64,000 bases of DNA from Brevipalpus yothersi (taxonomy: Eukaryota; Arthropoda; Arachnida; Trombidiformes; Tenuipalpidae), in contig QZCP01000146.1 of NCBI GenBank assembly GCA_003956705.1, forward strand, positions 248,001 through 312,000, given 5' to 3'. Numbering within the stretch: position 1 is the first letter of the stretch; each line of letters begins with the position of its first letter. This document shows positions 11,195 to 23,647 of this stretch, one piece after another. A program made the translations under genes and the position numbers. Under the pieces are notes generated by a model. That model worked only from the letters and a program-made list of their open reading frames with translations. It had not been told where the DNA came from and made no database searches.

Positions 11195-12258
11195 TCTTTG
11201 AAGCAAAATATTCATGATAACTTCTTTATTAATTCTCTAATTCCAAAACATTATGTTTTCATGGTATTCATTGTCCAATTTTTTATGTTTAAGTGACAAA
11301 AATAAAAAGCAAAATCATGTGAAATCGATTTTAATTGGTCCAAAAAAATCTTAATTAAATTCTTTTTTTGGTTAAAAACGAAAAAAAATCACGCCTTGAA
11401 CTTCAATGTGTCCGGTGTGAAGCATTTTTAAACAGCTTAGTGGAGCATGAAAATCTTCGAACTACGAAGCCAGAATTCGTTCTCTCTCGACTGGCTAAAG
11501 ACTCTGAGAAAATGTTCAAAGCTTCCGAAGTATCTTTAAATCGATTCAATATTGAAATTTTTCAAATACAGCAAATTACAAAGGGAATCTTACTGTGATC
11601 TTGTTCTGAATCTAGCCGGATCATGTACATGTATTCTATTCTATCTGATTTGTAGGAGAACTAATTGGTACAATTGTGTAGAAATTCGCTAAAATAATCC
11701 TCGTTCATATAAATTAGAACTAGGATCGATTAGTTCAGAGCTATCATGGATGATCAGTTTTGTTCCTCGCAGTGTTAAAATTAATGAGTTTTTTCATCCT
11801 TCATCACTCACTCATCTTACAATGAGAATAAATTTCTGGTGGTTGAAGCTTGAAGAATGTTCTGAGAGTCCTAAAACTAATAGATTCAGAAAAAAAATGG
11901 TTTGAATGTAATTTGTCGCATTTTTTAGACCAAAAAATTGCAAACAAACAGTGAATAAGGTGAAAAATAGATCTTCTTTGAAATTAATGCCGCCAAAAAG
12001 AATAAAAAACTGATTTTAATTGGAAAAATGAGATGTTCTTGTTTTAAATTTATCAAAATATCGAAATATGAGATGAGTTCCTAATTCTGAAATCAATTAA
12101 ATTAACTGTTTAATGACGATTTGTTTGGATGAAAGCCAAGGCATTCTCACATATAAAAGAACAAATTCTTAAACTATGGCTAAGGTTGATGTCAATAGAA
12201 AGATAGTCATCATTTACCATACGTTATTTACCGTTATACACTGGGATAAACTTAAAAT
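11195..12258. other. Spacer between SMYD 2 and SMYD 3
   Basis: Holds an AATAAA at 11301-11306. An open stretch at 11371-11598 contains CVRC preceded by SRLELQ, faintly like a SMYD post-SET region (a possible relic), but it lacks an early ATG and any SET core. The similarity is too weak to call. Confidence 0.4.
11301..11306 (+). terminator. Poly(A) signal of SMYD 2
   Basis: AATAAA about 105 bases after the stop codon. Confidence 0.5.
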
Positions 12259-13405
12259 ATGGTCAAGTATAAGCCTAACGATGTGGTCTTAGAATGTTCT
12301 CCACTAGTTTATTATATCGATTTGATACATGAGAAAATTTTTTGCAATCATTGTCTCAGAAAATGGTAAGATCTTGATCATAATTTATTCTTCATTATAA
12401 TTTATTCTTGTCTTTTAACATAGGTTCCCTTTGACTCCATGCTCTGCTTGCAAATCAATATTTTATTGTAGCTCATCGTGTTTAGCCAAAGATTGGGAAT
12501 CAATTCACCAATATGAGTGCAAATATTACCGTAAATTTTCCCCCGAAAAATTGCCCATACTGGCCACAAGCAGCAATGCTCGATTCATTCTACGAATGTT
12601 GATAGTTGCCAGCAGATTTCCCCAAAAACTGACCGAAGTGTTTGACACCCCATTCGGTTCTAGATGTTTCAATCAACTTGAAAGTCATCGAAAGGAAATT
12701 GTAGAACAGAAAGACGGTATCGGAGCTTTAGCTTATCCGATAGCTCGGGAATTTATGGAAATGGGTTTCCAATTTGATGCTGAACAATTCATCGAATGCT
12801 ACTGTCGATTGCAAGTGAATGCATTTTCAATCTATGAAACGGGCAGAGGAACAATTGGCAGTGGTATGTATGTGGCAGCATCGATATTTAATCACAGTTG
12901 TTCACCAAATTCATGCCATTTTTTTAATGGCACTCGAATGCAAGTGAAAGCAATCAGAGAATTTGATACCAAGGATGAACTTCCATCCGTAAGTTACATC
13001 AACCCGAGGCTTCCGAAGGTCCAAAGAATGGCTCTGTTGAAGGATTTTTACTATTTTTCATGCCAATGTCCTCGTTGCATTGGTTCTGAAGAGTTTCCAG
13101 GTATCAATTTGATGGATTTGGAAAGTAAATTTTCTACTCTTAGCTCTAGTGGTGAATATGAAAAAGCATTTAAAATCGGTTTGAAAAGTCTCAAACTTTC
13201 GTTGAAAATTTTGCCTCTCTCCTTTCCACCGACAGCAACCTTATTTCGTCTATTAACAGAGGTTGCAGAGAAAATAAACAATCTAAATTTCAGGTCATTT
13301 AAAGTCGTATTGGGTAAAAATTTGGCCATAACTCAAGACCTCGAGATCTCGGTGCGAAAATATTTGGATAGTACAAACTTAGAATCTGGTGATGATAATG
13401 ACTAG
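12259..13405 (+). CDS. SMYD-type MYND/SET protein 3
   Basis: Exons 12259-12365 and 12424-13405 with a 58-base phase-2 intron; 362 residues. The MYND starts CNHC and continues CSAC, YCSSSC, HQYEC. The SET core reads VNAFSIYE, GSGMYVAASIF, NHSCSPN, then SYINP and FYYFSCQCPRC, so the NHSC motif and both channel tyrosines are intact. The arginine usually found after the SET core strand is lysine here (VKAIREFD). The tail has a short LAITQDLE segment matching ITHG of neighbours. An in-frame extension by introns was looked for downstream and not found. Confidence 0.9.
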
Positions 13406-14323
13406 GAAATATAACAGTTCACGACTGTTCGTCGGTAGAACTTACCTTATGAGCTCGGAGGAATGACTCGTAGGCTTTACAGCGTTTTCTTCAGCATCAC
13501 AATAGTTTATATTGTATTCTAACCAAAATCTAACCAACAACGTTTAAAAATAATCATGAAAGCTCTATCGGACTTTTTTATTTTCTTCTTTCTCTTTAAT
13601 TGAAAAAACTTGATGTGCGTATAACTTTAATCTATTGAAAATCGAGAGAATGGACAAACTTAATGATTTTGATTATGAATTGCTTCATTCAAATATGTTT
13701 CATATTAGCAAAATCATGTATCCACCAAAAATATGTTTACAAAATTTCAATAGAGCTTTGGTTCACCTCAAGTTTTCAGCCATGGTTCTAGAAAGCGAGA
13801 GAAAATATTTAGCCATGATTCAAAAAGAATCACTCAAAATTGATTCCCCAATGGAACTGATATCAATTTGGCCTTTTTTCCATACTCAACATCCAACAGA
13901 GTTTCTAGATCCATCAGAAATTTCAACCCTGTACCGTTGAAAAATCTCCATTCTCATCCCTTTCCCTTTCCCTGGATGTAGACGCTCGGGATAATGAATG
14001 TGAGTCATTTATTAATTTTAATCGCCTCAGCGAAGAGGGAAAAGGTACAGGAAGAAAAATAGTCTCCCCTTTCGATGTCAAAACAGCACATTCAAATCTT
14101 GCTGACTGGGTGGATGACACCAAAGAAACGGTTATCATGTGCTTTACCGTTACATGACTGTATATTGCTTTATGAATTCCCTCCAAACTTATGCGGCGAA
14201 TCTGAAATAGCACGCTGAAATCTATGAAACACTGTTCATTGAACAGTTATCACACCAATTAATTTGTAAGGTGTTTTTATTGATTTTTTTAATGGAATTT
14301 TTGTCATTAAATTCTCAATATTG
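13406..14323. other. Spacer between SMYD 3 and SMYD 4
   Basis: An ATG-started frame at 13650-13940 (96 codons) shows no similarity to the array genes and no splice partner. I do not call it a gene. Nothing else seen. Confidence 0.4.
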
Positions 14324-15518
14324 ATGAAATTCAATCCCAGTGACCTGATTGTTGAGTGTGAGCCTTTTGCTCATTGTGTTGCACAAGGTGAGCATGAGAA
14401 TCGATGCCATTATTGCTTGGGAAATGGGTGAGTAAATTGTAACCCTTTGTGGTGCTGATTTTGTCTTTGTCCATGCAAAAAGGTGTGCCGATTATTGTGG
14501 TTTGTTTTGCTTTATTAGAAATTCCTTGAAATCATGCTCTGGTTGCATGATTGCCCGTTATTGTAGTCGAGAATGTCAAACAACAGATTGGCGCAATGTT
14601 CACAAATTGGAATGTGAAATTTTTAAAATTGACTCCTCGGAAACAAATCCTATCTTATTTGGCTCTAGCCTCTTGAGATTAGTGCTTCGAGTGATTTTGG
14701 TCACCAAAAAACATCCAGCTAAAATGCATGAAACGATCAACACTTTTAATGGACAATGTAGCTTCGCCTCACTCAAGAGTAATGATAAAGAGATATTTGA
14801 TCAAGCAAATGCAGAGATAGAATGTGGTCTTGATTGGTTCAAGAAGAACTCCGGTCTTGAAGCCAATGATTTGAAAAATCTCAAAGATATCTATGGGAAG
14901 GTCGCTTCAAATGTGTATTACATCGGTGGGGATGGTACAAAGATTGGTTTGGCCTTGTATATTGTAGCTTCACAATTGAAACACAGTTGTCTTCCCAATT
15001 CTTTGCCAGTTTATGTTGGAGTTAAGTTGCAAGTGTGGCCTCTAAGAAAGATTGATACTGAACGTGAGCTGCCCTTAATATCTTTGAATGATCCGAGATA
15101 TCCAAAAGAAAAGAGGAGATCGTTCCTGATGGAAGATCATTTTTTCATTTGCTCCTGTGTCCGATGTTCAGATCCTAATGAATCAGATATAGATTTGATC
15201 AAGATGGAGGAAGAGTCCAAGGCTCTTCTGAAGCAAGAAAAGTATGGTCAAGGTCTCACGATTGGTATCAGATATTATGAACTCTCGAAGAAAATATTCC
15301 CCGTCTTATTTCCTCCACTGCTGACTTGGTATCAACAAATTAGGCTTGTTTATATCCTATTGAAAGCAAATGGAAAAGTATTTCCTGAGTCGTTTGCAAA
15401 TCGATTCAAGAGGTATTCAACTATGATTCTCAGTTCTAATTCTCCTCTTCTCGAAATTTTCAACAAATATGAATCAGTACCTGTTGTTGAATCCTACGGA
15501 GATGGTGAAATAGTATAA
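14324..15518 (+). CDS. SMYD-type MYND/SET protein 4, SET core degenerate
   Basis: Exons 14324-14427 and 14519-15518 (91-base phase-2 intron), 367 residues. The MYND is complete (CHYC, CSGC, YCSREC, HKLEC). The SET core is the most decayed of the intact genes. NHSC is KHSC, the RA after the core strand is WPL, the catalytic-channel tyrosine of SY(L/I/V) is replaced (ISLND), and the second channel tyrosine before the post-SET cysteines is histidine (DHFFICSC). The tail belongs to the second tail class (MILSSNSPLLE then VESYG), shared with copies 6-9 and 13. Methyl transfer looks impossible. The intact frame and perfect zinc finger suggest the protein is still used, perhaps as a binding-only factor. 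Confidence 0.88.
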
Positions 15519-16415
15519 TGGTCTTCCTTCTGAACTCATAACAGCTCCTCATCTTCAGTTCTTTTATTATGACAACATCAATCTTAAATTAAGCCCAAAA
15601 CCTGATTGGCTGGTTGTGATTTATCCCAATCTAACTCTCACATATGATTGAATAGCTTAGTGGTGAAAATATAGTCATTTTACTTGCTCAAACGATAACA
15701 TTATGGCTTACATATACCATCACTTTCCCTCTCATAGAACTAACATAGCATTTAATCCTTCGGCAAAATTTTTGTGCTGGAGTTGATTAATCTCATTTAT
15801 TATCCAATAAGATTAAAACCTTACCTTCCAATGCTTATTGTTCAGAAAATCGTGTCTTGCTCTTCCGAATTGATCTGACTGCTTCTCCATAACCTAACAG
15901 CATTTACATCATGATTTTGGAGCAAATCACGATATTCAACTCACTTAAGCGATAAGCTGTGATCTGTTTATTTGCTTCATCATGCCTTGATTTTTCGATT
16001 CCAAAATTCTCATCTGAATTCACCCAAGATATTTAGTACTCTTGTGATGAAATCTGATTGATCAAGCTGAGGAATTCTATGCCCACGTTGCTCATCTACA
16101 ATAGCTGGGGTCCCCTGTTTGAAGAAATACTCACCCTATGGATAGAATCATCACCTTCCTCGGTCAAGTCAAAAGCCGAAAGTAAGCCAAACAGTCGAAA
16201 CTCAAATCTTCTTTACTGTACAATTGGGCCCATTACATGAGCTCAAAAATTTTGAGAGTTGCTTCTAGGAAAAGATGGAGACTCTTCTCTTTTATATGAG
16301 CTCTTTTCGAATCCAACATTGAGGCGGCAGAAGAGTATTACATGTGTCTACATTAGTGTATATTCGTTTCACGAGCCTTCTTATGCAATTAGTTCTTCAC
16401 ATTGAATTCAGAATT
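15519..16415. other. Spacer between SMYD 4 and SMYD 5
   Basis: No supported feature. Short open frames (for example 16058-16240) lack family resemblance. A ctcttttatatgag segment near 16287-16300 could be a TATA element for SMYD 5. Confidence 0.4.
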
Positions 16416-17519
16416 ATGGTTATTTATAAGCCTGGTGATGTGATTACTGAATGTTTTCCTTTCGTTCATTGTGTGAAGGCAGTGAGAAGAGATTCCCATT
16501 GTCATTATTGTTTGGAGAAAAAGGCATTATATAGACCTCTTTTGTTTGACCCTATTCACAGGCAGTCTTCATTATTTTTGAAGAGATGTTCCGCCTGTAA
16601 ATTGGCTCGATACTGTAGCTCGCGATGTCAAGCCAAAGATTGGAAAGAAGTTCATCGAAGCGAGTGTAAAATTTTCCAGCAAGATTCAGTGAATTCAGCT
16701 TTAATCATAAATGATAATGATCTGAGATTACTACTTCGAACTCTGCTCATCGTTAAGAATAATCCGGACAAAGAGTTCGAGATGGTTGATACCTACCATG
16801 GACAAAGAAGTTTTCATTCTCTAATGAATCATATGGACGATATATTCGAAGATTCATTCGCAAGCTCATTCTTGTCAGCAAAATGGAGAATGGCGTTAGG
16901 GAATTCTTTCTCACAATCAGAGTTTGAAAAATGTAAAGATATCTTTGGAAAATTGAGAGTTAATAATTTTGGTATAGATGGTCGTGATGCATGTAGTGTT
17001 GGTATTGGATTGTACATAGCAGCCTCAGTTTTTGATCACAATTGCTCACCAAATGCTTTTTGGGTCAACGATGGCCTCAAGTTGCAGATACGAGCGAAGA
17101 GAAGTTTTGACACTCGATTCGAAGAGCCACTTCTTTCGTACGTCGACATTAGTTTTCCAAGGGAAAAAAGAAGGACAATATTGAGAGACAATTACTATTT
17201 TGATTGCAAATGTGTACGTTGCTCAGTTAAAGAAGAGGAACCGATTGTTGATTTGGGATCATGGGACACAGAATATATAGCTCTCTTCAAAGCTGGAGAT
17301 ATCCCGAGAGCTCTTGAGATTGGATTGAAGATTCTGAAGAACATGCCAGAACCTCTTCCATCAACAACAGTGTTGTCTTATCATCTAGCTTTGGTCGCAG
17401 CCTCGGTGAATGATAAACGGGGCTCACTTTTCAGGGACAAATTGAAAGAAAATTTTCCAATCACACATGGCCACGAACACTCTCTCTTCAAGGAGGTGAA
17501 TGAGCTGTTGACTCGTTAG
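16416..17519 (+). CDS. SMYD-type MYND/SET protein 5 with exonised intron
   Basis: Single open exon of 367 residues from ATG 16416. The frame is open a little further upstream, but the homologous start MVIYKPGDVITEC fixes the ATG. Where every paralogue has a GT donor after two bases of codon 36, this gene has GG. The 39 bases 16523-16561, ending in a former cacag acceptor, are read in frame. They add 13 residues (ALYRPLLFDPIHR) to the MYND loop between CHYC and CSAC. The remaining ligands YCSSRC and HRSEC are intact. The SET core has GIGLYIAAS and DHNC in place of NHSC (N to D, S to N), with SYVD and NYYFDCKC kept. The tail ends ITHGHEHS. Splicing of so short a remnant is unlikely. Confidence 0.88.
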   Translation: MVIYKPGDVITECFPFVHCVKAVRRDSHCHYCLEKKALYRPLLFDPIHRQSSLFLKRCSACKLARYCSSRCQAKDWKEVHRSECKIFQQDSVNSALIINDNDLRLLLRTLLIVKNNPDKEFEMVDTYHGQRSFHSLMNHMDDIFEDSFASSFLSAKWRMALGNSFSQSEFEKCKDIFGKLRVNNFGIDGRDACSVGIGLYIAASVFDHNCSPNAFWVNDGLKLQIRAKRSFDTRFEEPLLSYVDISFPREKRRTILRDNYYFDCKCVRCSVKEEEPIVDLGSWDTEYIALFKAGDIPRALEIGLKILKNMPEPLPSTTVLSYHLALVAASVNDKRGSLFRDKLKENFPITHGHEHSLFKEVNELLTR

Positions 17520-18356
17520 ACAAAAATTTGAGCTGAACGCTATCAGGATTTTCTGAGAAATTTATTTACTGCTTATTTGATGGTATAACATTGACTTCCA
17601 TTCATTTTCCTAGATAATTTTGATCATAATTTCAACGTATGTAACAAACTTGAAATAAAATTGATATTTATGTGAGTATCTATAGTCCATGAATAGTTTC
17701 TTCTAAGATGAACTTGATTCCCTCTTATTGCTGATTATTGACAAGTGATCACCCATGAACTTTTAAGCTTCGTAAGTCTCTTCTACCTATGAGGGTCATT
17801 ACTGGAAATTGGCTAGCTCAATCGGCTTTTTACAGTCGAGGAAGTTTTTTAGATCAGTTATTTCCTCTTTTCCATCACATTCACGTGTCAAGAAGCATAT
17901 CCGGCAGGATGAACTTGAATTAATTTCAATCCAATAATCTGTGAGATCTATCAATGCTTCACATCTTGGATCTCTAATCGATGCAAGAATTTCGAGAAAA
18001 TGCCTCCAGAATTCACAATCGTTTAGGATTGAACACTCCAGAATAGTTGTTCATGGAAGCTTTAATGTATTTTCTGACTCGAAATGGTAAAATATCAATT
18101 GTTCTTCTCTGCAATCAGAAATCTCTCAAAAAAATTCTCTGTGTAAAATGAGCCAGTCGATGATTTTGATCTATCCTGAGTGAAAATTTTACTCTCCAAG
18201 ATTTCATAAGATATTTCGCCCAAAAAATATCCATATAACTTTCAATTTAGGAGCTACAACTGTTGGAATCTAACGAAATATCCATCAAATTGACTCTATC
18301 GTAACATTTATTTTTTATTATCATCACGCAAATGTTTATCGTATTTATCGTATTTT
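17520..18356. other. Spacer downstream of SMYD 5
   Basis: AATAAA at 17654-17659. Nothing else recognisable. Confidence 0.5.
17654..17659 (+). terminator. Poly(A) signal of SMYD 5
   Basis: AATAAA about 135 bases after the stop codon. Confidence 0.5.
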
Positions 18357-18556
18357 TTTCTCATCTCATTCTCCTCTGAAAGTCTGTCATCCGAGTGAAA
18401 CTTTTGCCATGTGAACTTCACCTCAGCAGTTCCATCCTATTTCACCGAAGACCATTGCGTAAACACCTGTATGGTAAGCATCCAGAAGATTTCATTCCCT
18501 CTGCAAAAAAGATCGATCAGCTCATTGAGGACCTTCACAGGACTAATCAAAAGTGA
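18357..18556 (+). pseudogene. SMYD carboxyl-end fragment
   Basis: The first part reads FSSHSPL, matching the STHSPLLEKF motif in the tails of SMYD 6-9. After a frame change, 18470-18556 reads YGKHPEDFIPSAKKIDQL then IEDLHRTNQK and a TGA. This matches the last residues of SMYD 8 (SYGGICKPPEEV, then LIEEFNKLNQ). The MYND, SET and most of the tail are gone. It lies about 215 bases before SMYD 6, so it is the stump of a deleted array member. Confidence 0.6.
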
Positions 18557-18770
18557 GAAATTCTTTCCGGAGCTTCTTGCCATCTTTTTTGCCGCAAAAA
18601 TTTTGTGGCGTCTCAATCGTCTCCATGGGCACATAAAATTAGGGAGCTTAACCGTAGATTAACGATTGTAATAGTCAACTCAAAGAACCTGTGAGAATCG
18701 TGGAAAAGTCAGTGAGAGTTGATTATTTGCCACAAATTTTCTCAATTCACATCGAATTACCACCGTGATA

Positions 18771-20078
18771 ATGAAATTTAAACAAAGTGAAGTAATTGTT
18801 GAATGTGAACCATTCGCTCATTGTGTTGCCGATGGTAACGAGTGGAGAATATGTCACTATTGCTTGGAGGAAAGGTGAGTCAATCGAACCATCAATTTGA
18901 TCATTTTTTCCACAATGGCAGCATTGTTAATGATTTCATTTTTCTTCTCGCCTCAAAGTCCGTTGAGGTTCTGCTCGGGATGTAGAGTGGCACGTTATTG
19001 CAGTAAACAATGTCAGACGAAAGATTGGCGGAATGTTCATCAACTGGAGTGTAAGATCTTCAAAAAAGACTCTTCCCGGTTTTCTCCCACTCTTTTCGAA
19101 GAAGGATTTTTTCGGCTAATACTACGGGTCATACTGGTTCTTAAAAAACATCCTGAAAGAGAATTTGAGATGGTTGATACTTATAGAGGGCCAAGAAGCT
19201 TCCAATCACTGATGAGTAACACTGAAAAAATATCAGAAAATCCAGATGAATTGGAAGAAGATTTTAATCTGTTCAGCTATCTCTCGTGCCTTGAGGCCAG
19301 TGATTTGAAGAGATTCAATGAAATCTACGGGAAAGTCATCACAAATGCAGCCGAAATAGTGTGCAAAAGTAATGGGCTCATAGGTCATGGCTTGTACATT
19401 GCAGGTTCAGTGTTTGATCACAGTTGCTCGCCTAATTCTGTCCCAATCTTTAATGGGTTTCGTATTCAAGTGGTAGCCTTGAAAGAATTCGATACAAAAT
19501 TTGAGCCTCCTCTCGTCTCTTATGTGGATCCAAGATTTTCAAAAGAAAAGAGGCAATCCACTCTGCTGGAAAGGTACTTCTTCCTTTGTTCCTGTGATCG
19601 GTGCACAACTCCTGAGAAAGCTTCAGACTTGGAACTGGTTAAGCTGAATGATGACTACGATGCGAGGTATCTATCCTTGTCCGAGCAAGGGAAACTTTAC
19701 GAAATCTTTGAAATGGATTTCAAACGCTGCGAACTCTCTCTGGAGATAGTTTCTACTCTATACCCACCATTTCTCATTGAATTTCAAGAAACTAGAGCTA
19801 AGTATGCCATGCTGAGAGGAAAAGCGAATTTTAGGCTCTCACTTGAACCACATGCCCCCCGAATGAAACGAATTTCATCAATGATCCTGGCCACAAAGTC
19901 TCCTCTCCTCGAAAAATTCAAAATTTCCGATGATCGTTCAGTCTTTGAATCTTATGGGATGAAGTTCAAACCTCACGAAGAATTCATGTTCAATTTCAAA
20001 CACATGGTTGAATTGGGTAATCGTCTTTTTCCGCCAGGACTCCTTCACGATATGAATAACATGAAAAAATATTTCTGA
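18771..20078 (+). CDS. SMYD-type MYND/SET protein 6
   Basis: Exons 18771-18874 and 18959-20078 (84-base phase-2 intron, gtgagt donor) give 407 residues, the longest copy. The MYND is complete (CHYC, CSGC, YCSKQC, HQLEC). The SET core has GHGLYIAGSVF, DHSC for NHSC, SPN, SYVDP, RYFFLCSCDRC. The tail holds STLYPP, MILATKSPLLEKF and VFESYG. About 40 extra residues then end in PPGLLHDMNN, which no other copy has. The first exon is nearly identical to those of SMYD 7 and SMYD 9, marking a recent subgroup. Confidence 0.9.
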
Positions 20079-22408
20079 ATCTATGCTGATTTCCAAAGAG
20101 ATTCTCTATAGTCTGTATTAACAACTGGGACTAACCATCTCTCCCTCTTACAATTGTGAAGCTTACATGCTCAAAATGATATTAATTTGAGAGGAATAGC
20201 TTTTTTTCATCCATAGTCTATATCACCAACTGGGTTTCTTCATCCAGTTTGAAGTTATTGAAGATCATTAAATCATCTAAAGAACCCAATTTAGGGTTCA
20301 AAAGCGATTATAATATGATAATGATACAATGATATCTATCTTTCACTGTTCCTATTCATGATGAAAAATTGGAAGCTAACAGTAAGTCTAGGCTCAATGG
20401 ACCTATTGGTCCTTCATCCAACAAGATTTTAAGATGATTATCAATCGTATATGCAAAAAGTCAAAGTTCTTGTGTGCTGTGAACTCAGAGTGTAACTGGC
20501 GAAAAGTTAACAGTTACCGTTGGGGTACATGTATGCGTCAGTTAATCAGATAGAAATCCTTGTATTTGACTGTTCAACTCGAAACCTTAACAAGAGAAGA
20601 AATTCATTCTCGATGCATGAAAACTTTTTGTAAGCTATCATCAGTGAGACATTTTCTCTAAATTTTGCTTCCAAGTCGATTCTGAATCTCATCCTCAAAA
20701 AGAGAAAGGAAGAAAAAAAGAGGGCTACGATGTCTAATTTGGACCATATATGTTGCAAAGGTGATAAAACGGTCAATTTGAATTAATCAAAGAGTGAGAA
20801 GATTCACAGTCAATTGGATGAATGCCCAAGCAGATGCAGTCTGAGATCTCTTTCACTAGCTCCTGACATTATCTGAAAAAGCGTTATCTATCAATACCAT
20901 CGACTGTCGAGCATAGTTTGCATTCCCCATCGTATAGCAGAGTATGCTTCACCTCAATTTAGCTTTAAGCCCATTTAGATTCAATTGTTTCCGATCAAGT
21001 TGTTTCTCAAAAAATCAGAATAAATGAGTAGATTTGATCTGATGAGCATGAGTCAGCCCGTTAAAAGTTCTAGCAAGTTGTGAGTGCTTACTTATCCTCC
21101 CATAAGCTGATTCCTATCCATTTCACTGAAATTTGATCCCTGACACCATCGAAATTTCAAATCCTACCAACGCATAGAAAATAGTGAAAATTTCTCATTA
21201 TGCTGGAGACCAATGAAAGAGAAAATTTCGATCGCAACTTGAACCGACCTCGAATCCACTCCGTCAAGGAGCAAAATGGACTTGAAAAAACTCTCTACTC
21301 GATGTCGGTATCAGTAATGACTAAATGATGTCGGTATCTTCTTGGAAATTCCAAGTTGGAATTCTAATCCCTCTGCATGATGAGCTTGAAGTGTAATCTC
21401 ATCATTTAATCATCCCAGAGCTTTCCAAAAGTCTTCTCGGCGTGACATCGTTCTTTAAGAATCCAACATGTTAGTGGGCTAAGCGATATTAATTAGTAAT
21501 GTGTGGTGAATTGAAGTTTAATAGGTTATCCATTATGATTCCCGTCTTTTCAGTATCTAATTATTCCAGCAATTTGCTTCCTAGGAAAATGGAGAAGATG
21601 ATCGCAACTGACCGGAAGCGAAACAGAAGCATTCTTTATTTTCAAGAATGTTATCGACATGAGTCAATAAGATTGTCGGAAGTGATCATATTTAAAGTCA
21701 GCCGGTCACATATCAATAAAAATCTCATTTTTACGAGAATTTAATAAGTGAGAAGGTAATTATTCAGGGGCCTCATTCATGATCCACTCTTTTTGGAACT
21801 CATGCTACTTAAAATACACATGTACTTGGATGGTCTACTAATGTTGAATTTTTAAGCTTTTAATCTTTCCAACGCTCTTGATTAACCACCATTATCAGAA
21901 ATTCACCTCTTAGACAGTTTATATACTTGCACGAGTTGTATTCCAATGTTCCAATTTCATGATCTGATAGTTTTTCTCGAGTTTTGGAAGCTTTTCCAAG
22001 ACGATTCTACCTTAGATCTCATCTTGGCGGGAAACTCGATTCTCTCCATCTTTGGCAACCAAAGTTTGGTTATCCCGAAATCTAATGGGTCAGGTTTTAG
22101 ATACCATACATACCATGAAATATTGAAGACAATTTAGACCTAAACAGACAAGGTAAAAACATCTACCGGAAGTTTTCCATTGCTGTGGGATGTATGTAAG
22201 GAGGTGAAAGTGTGCCCAGAAAGGAAGAAGAGTATTGCAGTTCACGTGCTCAATGTTGACTGTTGCTGCTGACTGCCCATGTGGTGATAGAAGTAAGATG
22301 ATTGCATCAGTTTGGCTGTCTATTTTAGTTGGAGAGTTCAATTTAACATCATTAATCAACATCAGATAATTACTTGAATAATGATATTTACATTCAGCTG
22401 TCAAAATA
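20079..22408. other. 2.3 kb spacer, no gene seen
   Basis: I read both strands for MYND, NHSC, receptor and leader motifs and found none. Open frames at 20546-20776 (minus), 21499-21744 and 21946-22137 (plus), and 22090-22404 (minus, over the SMYD 7 promoter) look like chance. The space is large enough to have held a lost array member. Confidence 0.45.
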
Positions 22409-23647
22409 ATGAAATTTAAACAGAGTGAAGTGATTGTTGAATGTGAGCCATTTGCCCATTGTGTGGCCGGTGGTGAAGAGAAGAAACGGTGTCACTATTG
22501 CTTGGAGGAAGGGTAAGTTGATGAGCTATCAAGTTGATTATTTTTCCAGAATTTGATTATTTTATGGTGATGATTTGTTTGTTCCTCTTTCAGAAACTTC
22601 TTGAAATCTTGCTCAGGATGTAAAGTCGCTCGCTATTGTAGTAAACAGTGTCAGGCGAAGGATTGGCAAAATGTTCATCAAATGGAATGTAAAATTTTCA
22701 AGAAAGATTCATTGCGACGTCCTCCATCACTATTCAGCTTAGGTGTTATGAGGCTGGTGTTACGCGTCATACTGATACTCAAAAAGCATCCTGAAAAAGA
22801 ATTTGAAATGGTTGACACTTATGGAGGGCCGAGAAACTTTCAATCTCTCATGAGGTGCGATGAGATAGTACTCCAGAAAAAGAAAGAAAATATCGAGCCA
22901 TTCATCAATCATTTGTCCAAACTATTATGCCTTCAACCTGAGGACTTGAAAAATTCTCCTGAAGTAAGTGGCAAAATAATCTTAAATGCCTTCACAATAC
23001 GTTCCAATAAGATGAAGGATATTGGTCATGGCTTGTACATTGCAGGTTCAGTGTTTGATCACAGTTGCTCCCCAAATTCTACGGAAATATTTGATGGCAT
23101 TCGAATGCAAGTGATAGCTTTGAAAGAATTTGATGCAGAATTTGAGCCTCCTTTAATTTCCTATGTGAATCCAAGATATTCCAAAAAACATAGACAGAAG
23201 AGTCTTGAGATGAAATACTTTTTCACTTGTTGCTGTTCTAGATGCTCATCAGGTGACAGAACTTCTGATCCAAATCTTGGTCAGTTGCAGAATTTTGAAC
23301 TATTGATGGAGCAAGGAAAGTTAGTTGAAGCTTTCGACCTATTTCTCAAGCGCTACGAGCTTTCTCTGGAAATACTACCCATCTTATATCCACCCTTGCT
23401 TGATGATTTTCAGTGTCTTAGATTTTTTTATGCTATGCTGAAGTCGGAAAATTATTCGATTGATTCTTACACGGCGCGCATTGAAAAGTATTCATCAATG
23501 ATTCTCTCTACTCATTCCCCTCTTCTTGAGAAGTTTAAAATTTACGATAAACTTTCTGTGTACGATTCTTACGGAAATGTTCACGCGGATCCAGTCAATC
23601 AATCTCAGGATCTCAGACGGATCATACAGCGGTTTTTAAGTGATTGA
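22409..23647 (+). CDS. SMYD-type MYND/SET protein 7
   Basis: Exons 22409-22512 and 22594-23647 (81-base phase-2 intron), 385 residues. The MYND is CHYC, CSGC, YCSKQC, HQMEC. The SET core has IGHGLYIAGSVF, DHSCSPN, IFDGIRMQV, ISYVNP, KYFFTCCCSRC. The N of NHSC is D, and the R of the RA motif is lost (VIALKEFD). The tail has EILPILYPP, MILSTHSPLLEKF and YDSYGN. An in-frame TGA lies eight codons before the ATG, so no amino-terminal SET extension exists in this exon. Close to SMYD 9 throughout. Confidence 0.9.

Noticed and set aside
11371..11598. Frame with CVRC, possible post-SET relic
   Set aside because: Single short motif; the rest does not align with any array member.
13650..13940. 96-codon frame after SMYD 3
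   Set aside because: No resemblance to the family tails and no exon junction to SMYD 3.
18411..18662. 83-codon frame before SMYD 6
   Set aside because: Out of frame with the clearer SMYD tail relic at 18470-18556, which explains the sequence better.
22090..22404. Minus-strand 104-codon frame
   Set aside because: Covers the promoter and reaches the start of SMYD 7; no start context, leader or homology seen.
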